Both the position numbers and the translations under genes were made by a program. Below, one piece after another: positions 46,694 through 53,926 of a stretch of 64,000 bases of DNA. The DNA lies in NCBI GenBank assembly GCA_017624735.1, contig JAGAMK010000034.1, forward strand, positions 1 to 64,000, read 5' to 3'. Position 1 is the first letter of the stretch. Each line of letters begins with the position of its first letter. The notes below the pieces were generated by a model. That model was not told the origin of the DNA, did not search any database, and saw only the letters and a list, made by a program, of their open reading frames with translations. The stretch is from Clostridia bacterium. Its GTDB lineage: Bacteria > Bacillota > Clostridia > Oscillospirales > Acutalibacteraceae.

Positions 46694-46732
46694 CATAAAA
46701 AAATACCGACAGCAGTAATTTACTGTCGGTAT
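46694..46732 (-). terminator. Attenuator/terminator between livJ and livH
   Basis: ATACCGACAG/CTGTCGGTAT forms a 10-bp stem, followed on the minus strand by seven T residues. Partial read-through would give more binding protein than permease. Confidence 0.85.
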
Positions 46733-46751
46733 CTGTGTTAAAGATTATAGA

Positions 46752-47927
46752 TTAAAGAGCAACGTATGTACCATCTTTAATTACAACAGCCATAGGTTTC
46801 TTTGAAACCGCACCTGATGCATCCCAAGTAAGAGCAGCACCAGCACCTGTGATTCCATTGTATGAGAAACTATCAGCAGCGATACCTACTTTAAGAAGGT
46901 CGCAAATCTGAGATGCTGACATATCAGCAGTTACATTGTTTGCTTTAAGAAGCTCAGCAATGATATAAACACCGTCGTATGCGTCAGCTGCGAACTGGTT
47001 AGGAATTTCATTGTTGTACTTTGCTTTGTAAGCAGAAACGAATTTCTGAATTGCAGCATCATCAGCATCAGCCGCAAAAGGAGTAAGGAGCATTACGCCT
47101 TCAGCAAGTTTTGTGTCAAAACCATTCATAGCGAGAAGTCCGTCAAGACCATCACAACCGAAGAATTTAGGAGCATAGCTTGCTGATTCAGCAGCTTTAA
47201 GGATAAGAGAAGCTTCCTGATAGTAAATAGGAAGGAAAATAAGGTCAGCACCAGCTGTTTTACATGCCTGAATTTGTGCTGAGAAGTCCTTGTTGCTATC
47301 TTTTGTGAAAGATTGTTCAGCAACGAGTGCAATATTTCTTTTTGTTGCTTCTGCTTTGAATGTGTTATAGATTCCAGTTGAGTAAGCATCTGATGAGTCA
47401 TAGATAACGGCTACTTTTGTAGCAACGTTGTTTTCAGCAATGTACTGAGCTGAACCAATACCTTGGTTAGAGTCATTAAAGCAAATCTGGAAACAGTTGT
47501 CGTTAGCGATTACTGCGTCAGCTGATGCAGATGGTGTAAGCTGGAACATATTGTCAGCCTTTGTCTTATCAATAACAGCAAGACATGAACCTGTAGTTAC
47601 TGTACCAAGGAAAACCTGCATACCTTGGTCTTTAAGTGAGTTGTATGCACTAACTGCTTTGTCGCCTGGGTCGCCTTCATCGTCAGCTGTTACAAGCTTA
47701 AGGTTTATACCATTAATACCACCAGCAGCGTTGATTTCTTCAATAGCAAGTTTGGCAGCATTAACAACTGCATTACCGTACTGAGCAGCGCCACCTGTAA
47801 GAGGACCACTGATACCGATAACGATTTCGTTAGCACTATTCTTTTTGTTTCCACCGCAAGCTGCAAAGCATGTAACAACAAGTGTTAATGCTAAGAGAAC
47901 GGCAAAGATTTTTTTGAAGTTTTTCAT
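46752..47927 (-). CDS. livJ: Branched-chain amino-acid ABC transporter binding lipoprotein LivJ
   Basis: A 391-residue family 6 (Peripla_BP_6) receptor. The lipoprotein signal ends in VVTCFAACGG. The mature part starts IVIGISGPLTGGAAQYGNAVVNAAKLAIEEIN, the LivJ-like N-terminal motif, and has two Rossmann-like lobes. It captures branched-chain amino acids or related substrates outside the membrane. It is first in the operon, with promoter 48005-48033 and a leader hairpin. Confidence 0.94.
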   Translation of the reverse strand: MKNFKKIFAVLLALTLVVTCFAACGGNKKNSANEIVIGISGPLTGGAAQYGNAVVNAAKLAIEEINAAGGINGINLKLVTADDEGDPGDKAVSAYNSLKDQGMQVFLGTVTTGSCLAVIDKTKADNMFQLTPSASADAVIANDNCFQICFNDSNQGIGSAQYIAENNVATKVAVIYDSSDAYSTGIYNTFKAEATKRNIALVAEQSFTKDSNKDFSAQIQACKTAGADLIFLPIYYQEASLILKAAESASYAPKFFGCDGLDGLLAMNGFDTKLAEGVMLLTPFAADADDAAIQKFVSAYKAKYNNEIPNQFAADAYDGVYIIAELLKANNVTADMSASQICDLLKVGIAADSFSYNGITGAGAALTWDASGAVSKKPMAVVIKDGTYVAL

Positions 47928-47951
47928 AAAAAATTCCTCCTTAATTTGTCT

Positions 47952-47978
47952 GTGTAAACCTTAATATTTTATTTACAC
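47952..47978 (-). promoter_or_regulatory. Leader inverted repeat before livJ
   Basis: GTGTAAA and TTTACAC (7 bp, 13-base spacing) lie between the promoter and the ribosome binding site. It could be an operator or an RNA hairpin. Confidence 0.45.
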
Positions 47979-48004
47979 ACTTATCTCTTTAAATAGATAA
48001 AGTA

Positions 48005-48033
48005 AATATACAACAAAAAAATGTATAAGTCAA
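48005..48033 (-). promoter_or_regulatory. livJ promoter
   Basis: On the minus strand TTGACT and TATATT are 17 bases apart. Transcription would start near 47998, about 70 bases before the ATG. Confidence 0.7.
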
Positions 48034-48069
48034 TTATTTTCTTAATATTTTCTTGAAAAAATAAAGAGA

Positions 48070-48093
48070 AAAGGGTATGAAACCATACCCTTT
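48070..48093 (-). terminator. Terminator of the M28 peptidase gene
   Basis: AAAGGGTATG and CATACCCTTT form a 10-bp stem with an AAAC loop (plus-strand reading), followed by a T-rich stretch on the minus strand. Confidence 0.8.
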
Positions 48094-48109
48094 GTCAATA
48101 ATGTATTAA

Positions 48110-49447
48110 TTACTTCTTTTGAGGACCATTAAATCCGTTTGTTTCCTGGAATTTAGCAATTTTATCAATAACACTTAATACAACGTCAAATCCTGTACCA
48201 ACTGTTTCCATATCGAAACGGTCAGGTGTGTCATGCCATGTGTGGTAATACCAAGTAAGCATAGGATTCTGTGCAGCAAATGTAACTGACTTGATACCAG
48301 CTCTTGTCATAGGAGTACTGTCGCATCCGCCAACCGGATTATGAATACAACCGTTTGTTTTGCTTTCAATGCCCATTTCATTAAATGTGTCTTTAAACAT
48401 TTTTTCTAGGTCTGTATCAAAACGGCAACCCTGCCAGTCGTCTTTAATAACAACTTCAAAATATTCTTTGTCAGCAACGGAGTCAATGTTGATATTCCAA
48501 GCATTCTTTGTTAAGTCGTCATTTCTATGTACATGAGCAAAGTTCATTGAACCACGAAGGCCTGCTTCTTCTGAACCACAGTTAAAGTCAACAATACGGC
48601 AATTCTTAGGCATTTTATCAGGATTTTCTTTAAAGTACTTAATTACTGCATAGCTGAGCGCACAACCAGTTGCGTTGTCCATAGCACCTTTTGATGCGTT
48701 TTCTTCAGATGGGTCATTCCACATTGCAACAAAAGCACTACCAATTGCTGTAACAATAGGCAAGAAGTGTAATGCAACATAGAATCTATTAAGAGAAACT
48801 GAGTTTGAAGCAACAATTGCCCATTCAGCTTTGAGATAGAGTCCCATATAGATTACTGCCATTGCAACTGCAACACCAACTGTAAAGAAAACACAAACAG
48901 CACCAAAACCAACTTTACCATAAGTTGTGATAAGTCCATAAATTGGCTTTTCAGGGAATCTTGAAGCATTTTCAGAGTGTTTCCAGTTCCATGATGTGTC
49001 TGTGTGACCTGAAAGAATGATTGTGTAATCATATTTTCCGTCTTCAGGAACTAATTCACCATAAACATTCTGTGAAATCTTTTGTTTAAAGAACATATCA
49101 AACCAAGGTTTGTAGAGGAAAGCGCTGAACACAAGCCAGATAACCATACAAATACCAATAAGAGCCATACCAAACCAAAGGCGATGATTATCCAATGCAA
49201 AATAAGTAAGAGCACTTAAAATTATACCAACCCAACCAGCATAGGGGAGTCCGCCAATACCGGAACGTGGTGAAACAGAGAATTCCTCTTTTTTAGGTGT
49301 TATGCCGATTTCACTGAGTTTTTCTCCCATATAATCTGCGTATTCTCTTTCACCCTTTGAACCTGGAAGACGTGAACCAACTACATTAGCTGCATATTTT
49401 ACAATGTCCCACGCTTCCTGGACGTATTTTTTAGATTCATCTTTCAT
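48110..49447 (-). CDS. M28-family metallopeptidase with internal membrane segments
   Basis: A 445-residue protein. Dizinc ligands of the M28 family are visible: His148 (GHTDT), Asp257 (DNATG), Glu293-Glu294 (SEEAGLRG), Asp322 (NIDSVAD) and a late His (YYHTWHDTPD). Two hydrophobic segments (~70-112) precede the first ligand, and two more (~180-203, ~220-242) lie between His148 and Asp257, so the catalytic domain is interrupted by membrane helices. The ATG at 49447 has GGAGG upstream. Substrate unknown (aminopeptidase or carboxypeptidase type). Confidence 0.82.
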   Translation of the reverse strand: MKDESKKYVQEAWDIVKYAANVVGSRLPGSKGEREYADYMGEKLSEIGITPKKEEFSVSPRSGIGGLPYAGWVGIILSALTYFALDNHRLWFGMALIGICMVIWLVFSAFLYKPWFDMFFKQKISQNVYGELVPEDGKYDYTIILSGHTDTSWNWKHSENASRFPEKPIYGLITTYGKVGFGAVCVFFTVGVAVAMAVIYMGLYLKAEWAIVASNSVSLNRFYVALHFLPIVTAIGSAFVAMWNDPSEENASKGAMDNATGCALSYAVIKYFKENPDKMPKNCRIVDFNCGSEEAGLRGSMNFAHVHRNDDLTKNAWNINIDSVADKEYFEVVIKDDWQGCRFDTDLEKMFKDTFNEMGIESKTNGCIHNPVGGCDSTPMTRAGIKSVTFAAQNPMLTWYYHTWHDTPDRFDMETVGTGFDVVLSVIDKIAKFQETNGFNGPQKK

Positions 49448-49479
49448 AATATAACCTCCAACGATTGAATACATCTTAT

Positions 49480-49508
49480 ATAATATTTCATTTTTTGAAT
49501 TAAATCAA
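49480..49508 (-). promoter_or_regulatory. Promoter of the M28 peptidase gene
   Basis: On the minus strand TTGATT and TATTAT are 17 bases apart. The -10 box lies 32 bases before the start codon. Confidence 0.65.
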
Positions 49509-49529
49509 GTGAAATTTCACATTTGATAA

Positions 49530-49558
49530 AAGTCAGGTAACATTTTGCTACCTGACTT
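49530..49558 (-). terminator. Terminator of the acyl-CoA synthetase gene
   Basis: AAGTCAGGTA and TACCTGACTT form a 10-bp stem, followed by TTTT on the minus strand. Confidence 0.8.
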
Positions 49559-49565
49559 AATTAGA

Positions 49566-51200
49566 TTAGTTATATTTTCTTGCAATTTTAAGAGTTGTTG
49601 TTTTTGGGAATTCTTCGTCACGGATTTTAACTCTTGCAACATTTTTGAAGATTGGGTTTTCACGGTTGTACTGTGCAACATCATCATCAATTCTGTCACG
49701 AGCATCTGGGAATTCATTTTCATTAAGGAAGAATTCAGCAACAATTTTTTCATCTTCCTGATAAACGAGAACTTCTTCAACATATTCAATTCTTGAAAGC
49801 TTGTCTTCAATTTCTTCAGGAGAAACGTTTTTACCATTAGCAAGACAAATAAGATTTTTCTTTCTACCAACCATGAACAAGAAACCGTCTTCATCAATTC
49901 TACCGTGGTCACCGGTAATTAACCATTCACCATCAAAAGTAGCAGCAGTTGCTTCGGGGTCATTGTAATAACCCTGCATTACGTTTGTACCTCTTACATA
50001 AATTTCACCAACGCCATCTTCGTCAGGGTTAGCAATTTTGATTTCACAACAATCAAGTGGAGTACCAACGCTACCGAATTTGAATTTGCCGGGTTTGTTA
50101 CAAGTAACAGCAGGGGAGCATTCAGTAAGACCATAACCGTTATAGATGTCAATACCAAAGTCGTGCATGCCTTTTTCGATTTTTGGGTCCAGGTTAGCAG
50201 CACCACAAACAATCATATTAAGGTTTCCGCCAAGGTTGTCAATAATTGTCTTAAATATTTTTGCTCTCTTATCAATACCAAACTTCATAAGTGTGTTACT
50301 GATTTTAAGACCCTTTTTAAGAATTTCTTCTCTACCTGTTTTTCTGGCAGTTTTCCAGATTCTGTTATAAATTGTATTAACAACAAGTGGTACACCACAG
50401 ATGTTATATGGCTGATATTTCTTCATATCACCCTGAATGTTTTTGATGCCATCACATAAATAACCCCATTCAGTAAGAATGTATGATGCGAAAAGCCCAC
50501 TAACCCAAGCATAAGTGTGGTTCAATGGTAAGAAACCAATTGCTTGTTGTCCGTTAAGTGCACGACATGATGCAGAACAGTTACTAGCAATATTGTAGTG
50601 GCTAAGCATAACACCTTTACTCTTTGCAGTTGTACCTGATGTGTATGCAATACAAGCAAGGTCGTCAGGTTTAACTTCAGCATCAATAAAATCTTTGTTA
50701 CCTGCATCTAATGCAGCTTGACCTTCTTTGAGAAACTCCTGATAGTTATCAGTGCAGAAGTATTGCATATTAGGCATCTCTGGATTTGCTTTGAATTCTT
50801 CAACAGCCTTGTTGAATTTTGGTGTGTATACAAGAGCATCACAATCACAACGGATAAGCTGGTCACCGAGGTCAGCATAAGGAAGCTTTGCGTCCATTGG
50901 AACAGTAATATTACAACCACAGATAGTAGCATAATATGTAATCATCCATTCAAAACAGTTTTCACCGATAATTGCAATCTTTTTCTTTCCTGTAAGACCT
51001 TTTACATAGAAGAAAGTACCGAGAGCAGCGATTTCGCTCCATGTTTGGTTGAATGTTCTTTCACACTCGTTTTTATCTTTGTCAAGGAAAACGAATTGTC
51101 TTTTATCCTGGCCTTTCTGAGCGCCAGTAACAATGATTTCTTTAAGGGTTTTGTAATCAGGGATATTCGCATTACCTGCGTTTATATGTTTCTTTGCCAT
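49566..51200 (-). CDS. AMP-forming long-chain acyl-CoA synthetase
   Basis: A 544-residue ANL-superfamily ligase that activates a carboxylic acid, probably a fatty acid, as acyl-AMP and then acyl-CoA. The ATP motif is AYTSGTTAKSKGVMLSH, then YNGYGLTECSP, the hinge GDHGRIDEDGFLFMVGRKKN, and the C-terminal TTTLKIARK with the adenylation lysine. The ATG at 51200 follows GAGGAG. A TetR gene is divergent, with shared repeat half-sites between, so fatty-acid-responsive control is plausible (inference). Confidence 0.9.
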   Translation of the reverse strand: MAKKHINAGNANIPDYKTLKEIIVTGAQKGQDKRQFVFLDKDKNECERTFNQTWSEIAALGTFFYVKGLTGKKKIAIIGENCFEWMITYYATICGCNITVPMDAKLPYADLGDQLIRCDCDALVYTPKFNKAVEEFKANPEMPNMQYFCTDNYQEFLKEGQAALDAGNKDFIDAEVKPDDLACIAYTSGTTAKSKGVMLSHYNIASNCSASCRALNGQQAIGFLPLNHTYAWVSGLFASYILTEWGYLCDGIKNIQGDMKKYQPYNICGVPLVVNTIYNRIWKTARKTGREEILKKGLKISNTLMKFGIDKRAKIFKTIIDNLGGNLNMIVCGAANLDPKIEKGMHDFGIDIYNGYGLTECSPAVTCNKPGKFKFGSVGTPLDCCEIKIANPDEDGVGEIYVRGTNVMQGYYNDPEATAATFDGEWLITGDHGRIDEDGFLFMVGRKKNLICLANGKNVSPEEIEDKLSRIEYVEEVLVYQEDEKIVAEFFLNENEFPDARDRIDDDVAQYNRENPIFKNVARVKIRDEEFPKTTTLKIARKYN

Positions 51201-51220
51201 ATGTTTACTCCTCTTTTTAT

Positions 51221-51285
51221 ACAAATGTGTAATCTAATAAGTTTGACATTTGTAAACATTTGTGGTAATATATTAACAAAATGTG
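51221..51285 (+). promoter_or_regulatory. TetR promoter with ACATTTGT operator-like half-sites
   Basis: TTGACA (51243-51248) and TAATAT (51266-51271) are 17 bases apart on the plus strand. ACATTTGT occurs at 51246 and 51256 (10 bp apart), its complement ACAAATGT at 51221, and a looser ACAAAATGT at 51277. The sites overlap the promoter between the two divergent genes, as expected for repressor control. Confidence 0.65.
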
Positions 51286-51337
51286 ACGAAATTGTCAATT
51301 AATTTTCAAAACTTATACAATTCTGGGGTGAGTGTCA

Positions 51338-51916
51338 ATGTATGAAGGAAATAATCCAACAGCTTTAAAGTCTCAACAATGGTTAGGGGATACTTTAATA
51401 GATTTAATGGAGCAAAAACCTTATGATGATATTTCAATAAAAGACATTTGTCAACATGCAGATTTATCACGACAGACCTTTTACAATTTCTTTGAATCCA
51501 AAGAAGAATTGTTTCGATATGCGTTAAGACGTATATATGAAGATAAATTAGATTCTCTTACGGAAATTCCAAGTTCAAAAGAAGCAATTTCTTTATTTGT
51601 GTGTAGTACGAGAGAACAAAGCAGACTTGTCGAAGTTATTGTTAAAAACAATATGGGTAATATTGTTTCTGATGAAATATTTAAGTCAATAACACGTTTT
51701 CTTAATAGATTTATTCCAAACTTTGAAAATCAACCAGATTTCGCATACCACGTTGTTTTGTTATCAGGTGCATTAACACACTTTATGACTTATTACGCAC
51801 GAAATAACAGTGAAATGTCCGAAGAAAAAATGACACATATCCTTGAAACTTTTTTGTCAGGCAAGGTTTTCAGACTATTAAGAGCTTCAAAATACTTAAA
51901 AAAGGTACTCAAATGA
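51338..51916 (+). CDS. TetR/AcrR-family transcriptional regulator
   Basis: A 192-residue repressor. The helix-turn-helix (ISIKDICQHADLSRQTFYNFFESKEELF, ~35-62) fits TetR; the C-terminal ligand domain is helical and unassigned. The ATG at 51338 has GGGGTG upstream; a GTG at 51332 is less likely. It is divergent from the acyl-CoA synthetase, its likely target. Its stop codon is inside its terminator. Confidence 0.88.
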   Translation: MYEGNNPTALKSQQWLGDTLIDLMEQKPYDDISIKDICQHADLSRQTFYNFFESKEELFRYALRRIYEDKLDSLTEIPSSKEAISLFVCSTREQSRLVEVIVKNNMGNIVSDEIFKSITRFLNRFIPNFENQPDFAYHVVLLSGALTHFMTYYARNNSEMSEEKMTHILETFLSGKVFRLLRASKYLKKVLK

Positions 51917-51924
51917 GTACCTTT
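51901..51924 (+). terminator. Terminator overlapping the TetR stop codon
   Basis: AAAGGTACTC-AAAT-GAGTACCTTT, a perfect 10-bp stem. The TGA stop lies in the loop and right arm. Confidence 0.8.
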
Positions 51925-51959
51925 AATATTTGGTGCGGGTGTTCATAAGGAGTCAAAAT

Positions 51960-52556
51960 TTAATCTTCTCTTTGTTCTGCAAGATATATGCCCCAATCTG
52001 CAAACATTTCCGGTATATCAAAAACATTTTTACCATTAGTTTCGATTCTTTTTGCTTCTCCTGGAGTATCATGAGTAAAAGTATCCCAAGCGGTTACAAG
52101 ATTATTAACACGTTTCAATTCATTCTTTTCTAAAAGTACATTATAACTGTCTGTATTTTTTGAATAAATGGTGATAATATTATATTTGCCAACCATTATT
52201 TCATCATGTGAAAAGTGGCAACCAAAACCGAAAGAAGACAATCCGTCATTTATAAGAAGGTCGCCAATTTTCTCTACAATAACAAGAGCTTGTTCTTGCG
52301 TACATCCATCAATATAGTAAACATCTTTATGTAAGCCTTCAACCCAGCAAGGTTTTACTATATTTTCATCCTCTAATTTTGAAGGAATTTCTAAGATAAA
52401 AAATAGGGGTTCATTATGCAATTTTATAAAATCTAATAACAAATCTTCTATTTTATCCGCATCTATATTTGCAATTATACAATTATCGTTAATTTCATAT
52501 TCTTCGTGAATCTTTTCAGGAAATGGAACAGTACATCCTTTTCTGAATTTAAGCAT
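51960..52556 (-). CDS. Hypothetical protein, 198 residues
   Basis: I do not recognise this family. It is a soluble, acidic protein without signal peptide or membrane segments. Visible features are an alternating beta/alpha layout, FFILEIPSKLEDEN and SSFGFGCHFSHDEIMVGKYNIITIY stretches, and a Cys-poor body. AGGAGG precedes the ATG. It resembles the general make-up of small polymorphic-toxin immunity or SUKH-like proteins, but no motif proves this. It lies alone between the TetR gene and tRNA-Pro. Confidence 0.65.
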   Translation of the reverse strand: MLKFRKGCTVPFPEKIHEEYEINDNCIIANIDADKIEDLLLDFIKLHNEPLFFILEIPSKLEDENIVKPCWVEGLHKDVYYIDGCTQEQALVIVEKIGDLLINDGLSSFGFGCHFSHDEIMVGKYNIITIYSKNTDSYNVLLEKNELKRVNNLVTAWDTFTHDTPGEAKRIETNGKNVFDIPEMFADWGIYLAEQRED

Positions 52557-52622
52557 AATATCTCCTCCTAAATATATTATACTTATATAAAAATTTAAAT
52601 CAAGTTGTTTTGAGAATTACTA

Positions 52623-52671
52623 AACCCACTTGACATCTTTTCGGGTAAAATCGAAAGTGTCATAGTGGGTT
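52623..52671. repeat. Long near-perfect hairpin
   Basis: AACCCACT/AGTGGGTT, TGACA/TGTCA and CTTT(T)CG/CGAAAG stack into about 19 bp with an 8-base loop. There is no T-run on either side, so it is not a simple terminator. It lies between the tRNA-Pro terminator and the promoter region of the hypothetical gene. Confidence 0.6.
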
Positions 52672-52696
52672 ACATATTTTGTTATAAAAATAAAAA

Positions 52697-52736
52697 ATTG
52701 AGTATTCACAGGTTAAAGCCCTTATGAATACTCAAT
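52697..52736 (-). terminator. Terminator of tRNA-Pro
   Basis: ATTGAGTATTCA and TGAATACTCAAT form a 12-bp stem, one base from the tRNA 3' CCA end, followed by a T-run on the minus strand. Confidence 0.85.
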
Positions 52737-52737
52737 T

Positions 52738-52813
52738 TGGTCGGAGTAACAGGACTTGAACCTGCGGCCTCTTGACCCCCAGTCAAGCGCGCTCCCAGCT
52801 GCGCCATACCCCG
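52738..52813 (-). tRNA. tRNA-Pro(GGG), CCA encoded
   Basis: A 76-base cloverleaf. The acceptor stem is CGGGGTA paired with TACTCCG (one G-U pair), discriminator A, then CCA. The D-stem is GCGC/GCGC, the anticodon stem CTTGA/TCAAG with loop CTGGGGG (anticodon GGG), and the T-arm GCAGG-TTCAAGT-CCTGT. It is transcribed alone from the promoter at 52832-52860. Confidence 0.95.
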
Positions 52814-52831
52814 ATATTTTCAACGGAAGAT

Positions 52832-52860
52832 ATAATAACATAATAAAAACTAATTTGCAA
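52832..52860 (-). promoter_or_regulatory. tRNA-Pro promoter
   Basis: On the minus strand TTGCAA and TATTAT are 17 bases apart, about 20 bases upstream of the tRNA 5' end. Confidence 0.7.
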
Positions 52861-52882
52861 GGGATAAATTTAAGTTTTTCTC

Positions 52883-52912
52883 TTTACCTTTTGTAATGTT
52901 ATATGCTAAAAT
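52883..52912 (+). promoter_or_regulatory. Promoter of the EEP hydrolase gene
   Basis: TTTACC and TAAAAT are 18 bases apart. It is followed closely by GAGGTGA and the ATG. Confidence 0.5.
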
Positions 52913-52932
52913 ATGTGTGAGGTGATTGCTTT

Positions 52933-53853
52933 ATGAAAAAGACAATTAAAAAGATTTTAATAGGTGTTGTATCAGCCATTCTTGCTTGCATAATTTTATG
53001 CTTTGGAGTAATTTATATTCACTATCCACACTACAAGAAAAACCAAAGTGAAATGGTAATGAGTGAAAATGTTAATACTGACGAAATAAGAGTTATGACT
53101 TATAATATCCGTTGTCATGCTCCTGATGATTTTGGTAAAAAATCATGGTTTTATAGAGCACATCTTGTAGCAGATACCATTGAAAAAGCACAGCCAGGTA
53201 TTATTGGTTTTCAAGAGGTAAACAGCTGGCAGTATGATTATCTTTGCGAAACAATGACTGCTTATGATTCAATTATTACATATCGTGATAATATTCCCGT
53301 GTATTCCGAGGGATGTCCTGTGTTTTATAGAACTGATTTATACTCACTTGTTGATAAAGGCTCATTCTGGTTGTCAGAAACCCCTGATGTTATGAGTAAG
53401 GATTGGGGAGCAGCTTGTTACAGAATTTGTAGTTATGCAATTCTCAAGGACAAAGCAACTGAAAAAGAATTTGTTGTTTTTAACACCCATCTTGACCACG
53501 TAAGTGACGAGGCTCGTATAAACGGAATCAATGTTGTACTTGATAAGATTAAAGAATTCGGTGGAATTCCTGCTGTGCTTATGGGTGACCTTAATGCAGA
53601 GGAAACATCCGATACATACAAGAGTGCAACGGAGTTTTTCTATGATACAAAATATCAGACAGAAGATACAATGAAAAGTTGTACATATCAAGGCTGGGGT
53701 ACACAACTTGACCGTGAATGTATTGACTACATAATGGTTTCAAAAACTGGTTTTAAGGTGCATTCTTATAAAGTAATTACAGATACTTATGATGGTGTTT
53801 ACACAAGTGACCATTTCCCATTAATATCAACATTATCATTTGAACAAATATAA
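52933..53853 (+). CDS. Membrane-anchored endonuclease/exonuclease/phosphatase-family hydrolase
   Basis: A 306-residue phosphodiesterase/phosphatase of the EEP (DNase I-like) fold. One N-terminal membrane helix (~8-30) puts the catalytic domain outside. Catalytic motifs are intact: MTYNIR (Asn58), FQEV (Glu95), NTHLDH, GDLNAE, IDYI and SDHFPL. The substrate could be nucleic acid, a phospholipid or a sugar phosphate. GAGGTGA precedes the ATG. Single gene. Confidence 0.87.
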   Translation: MKKTIKKILIGVVSAILACIILCFGVIYIHYPHYKKNQSEMVMSENVNTDEIRVMTYNIRCHAPDDFGKKSWFYRAHLVADTIEKAQPGIIGFQEVNSWQYDYLCETMTAYDSIITYRDNIPVYSEGCPVFYRTDLYSLVDKGSFWLSETPDVMSKDWGAACYRICSYAILKDKATEKEFVVFNTHLDHVSDEARINGINVVLDKIKEFGGIPAVLMGDLNAEETSDTYKSATEFFYDTKYQTEDTMKSCTYQGWGTQLDRECIDYIMVSKTGFKVHSYKVITDTYDGVYTSDHFPLISTLSFEQI

Positions 53854-53861
53854 AAATTACA

Positions 53862-53888
53862 TTGTAGTTGCAGGCTTACATGCCTGCA
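53862..53888. repeat. TTGTAG palindromic repeat, distant copy
   Basis: TTGTAGTTGCAGGC...GCCTGC keeps the TTGTAG head and GC-rich palindrome seen at 6356-7343. It lies just before a terminator. Confidence 0.5.
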
Positions 53889-53890
53889 AA

Positions 53891-53924
53891 AAGTCCGACA
53901 GTAAGTTGATATACTGTCGGACTT
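53891..53924. terminator. Bidirectional terminator
   Basis: AAGTCCGACAGTA and TACTGTCGGACTT form a 13-bp stem. T-runs lie on both sides for the EEP gene (+) and ABC-F gene (-). Confidence 0.9.
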
Positions 53925-53926
53925 TT

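Noticed and set aside
46703..53924. Shared core CCGACAGTA in two terminators (46703 and 53891) as a repeat family
   Set aside because: Similarity is limited to one stem of about nine bases, and both act as ordinary terminators.
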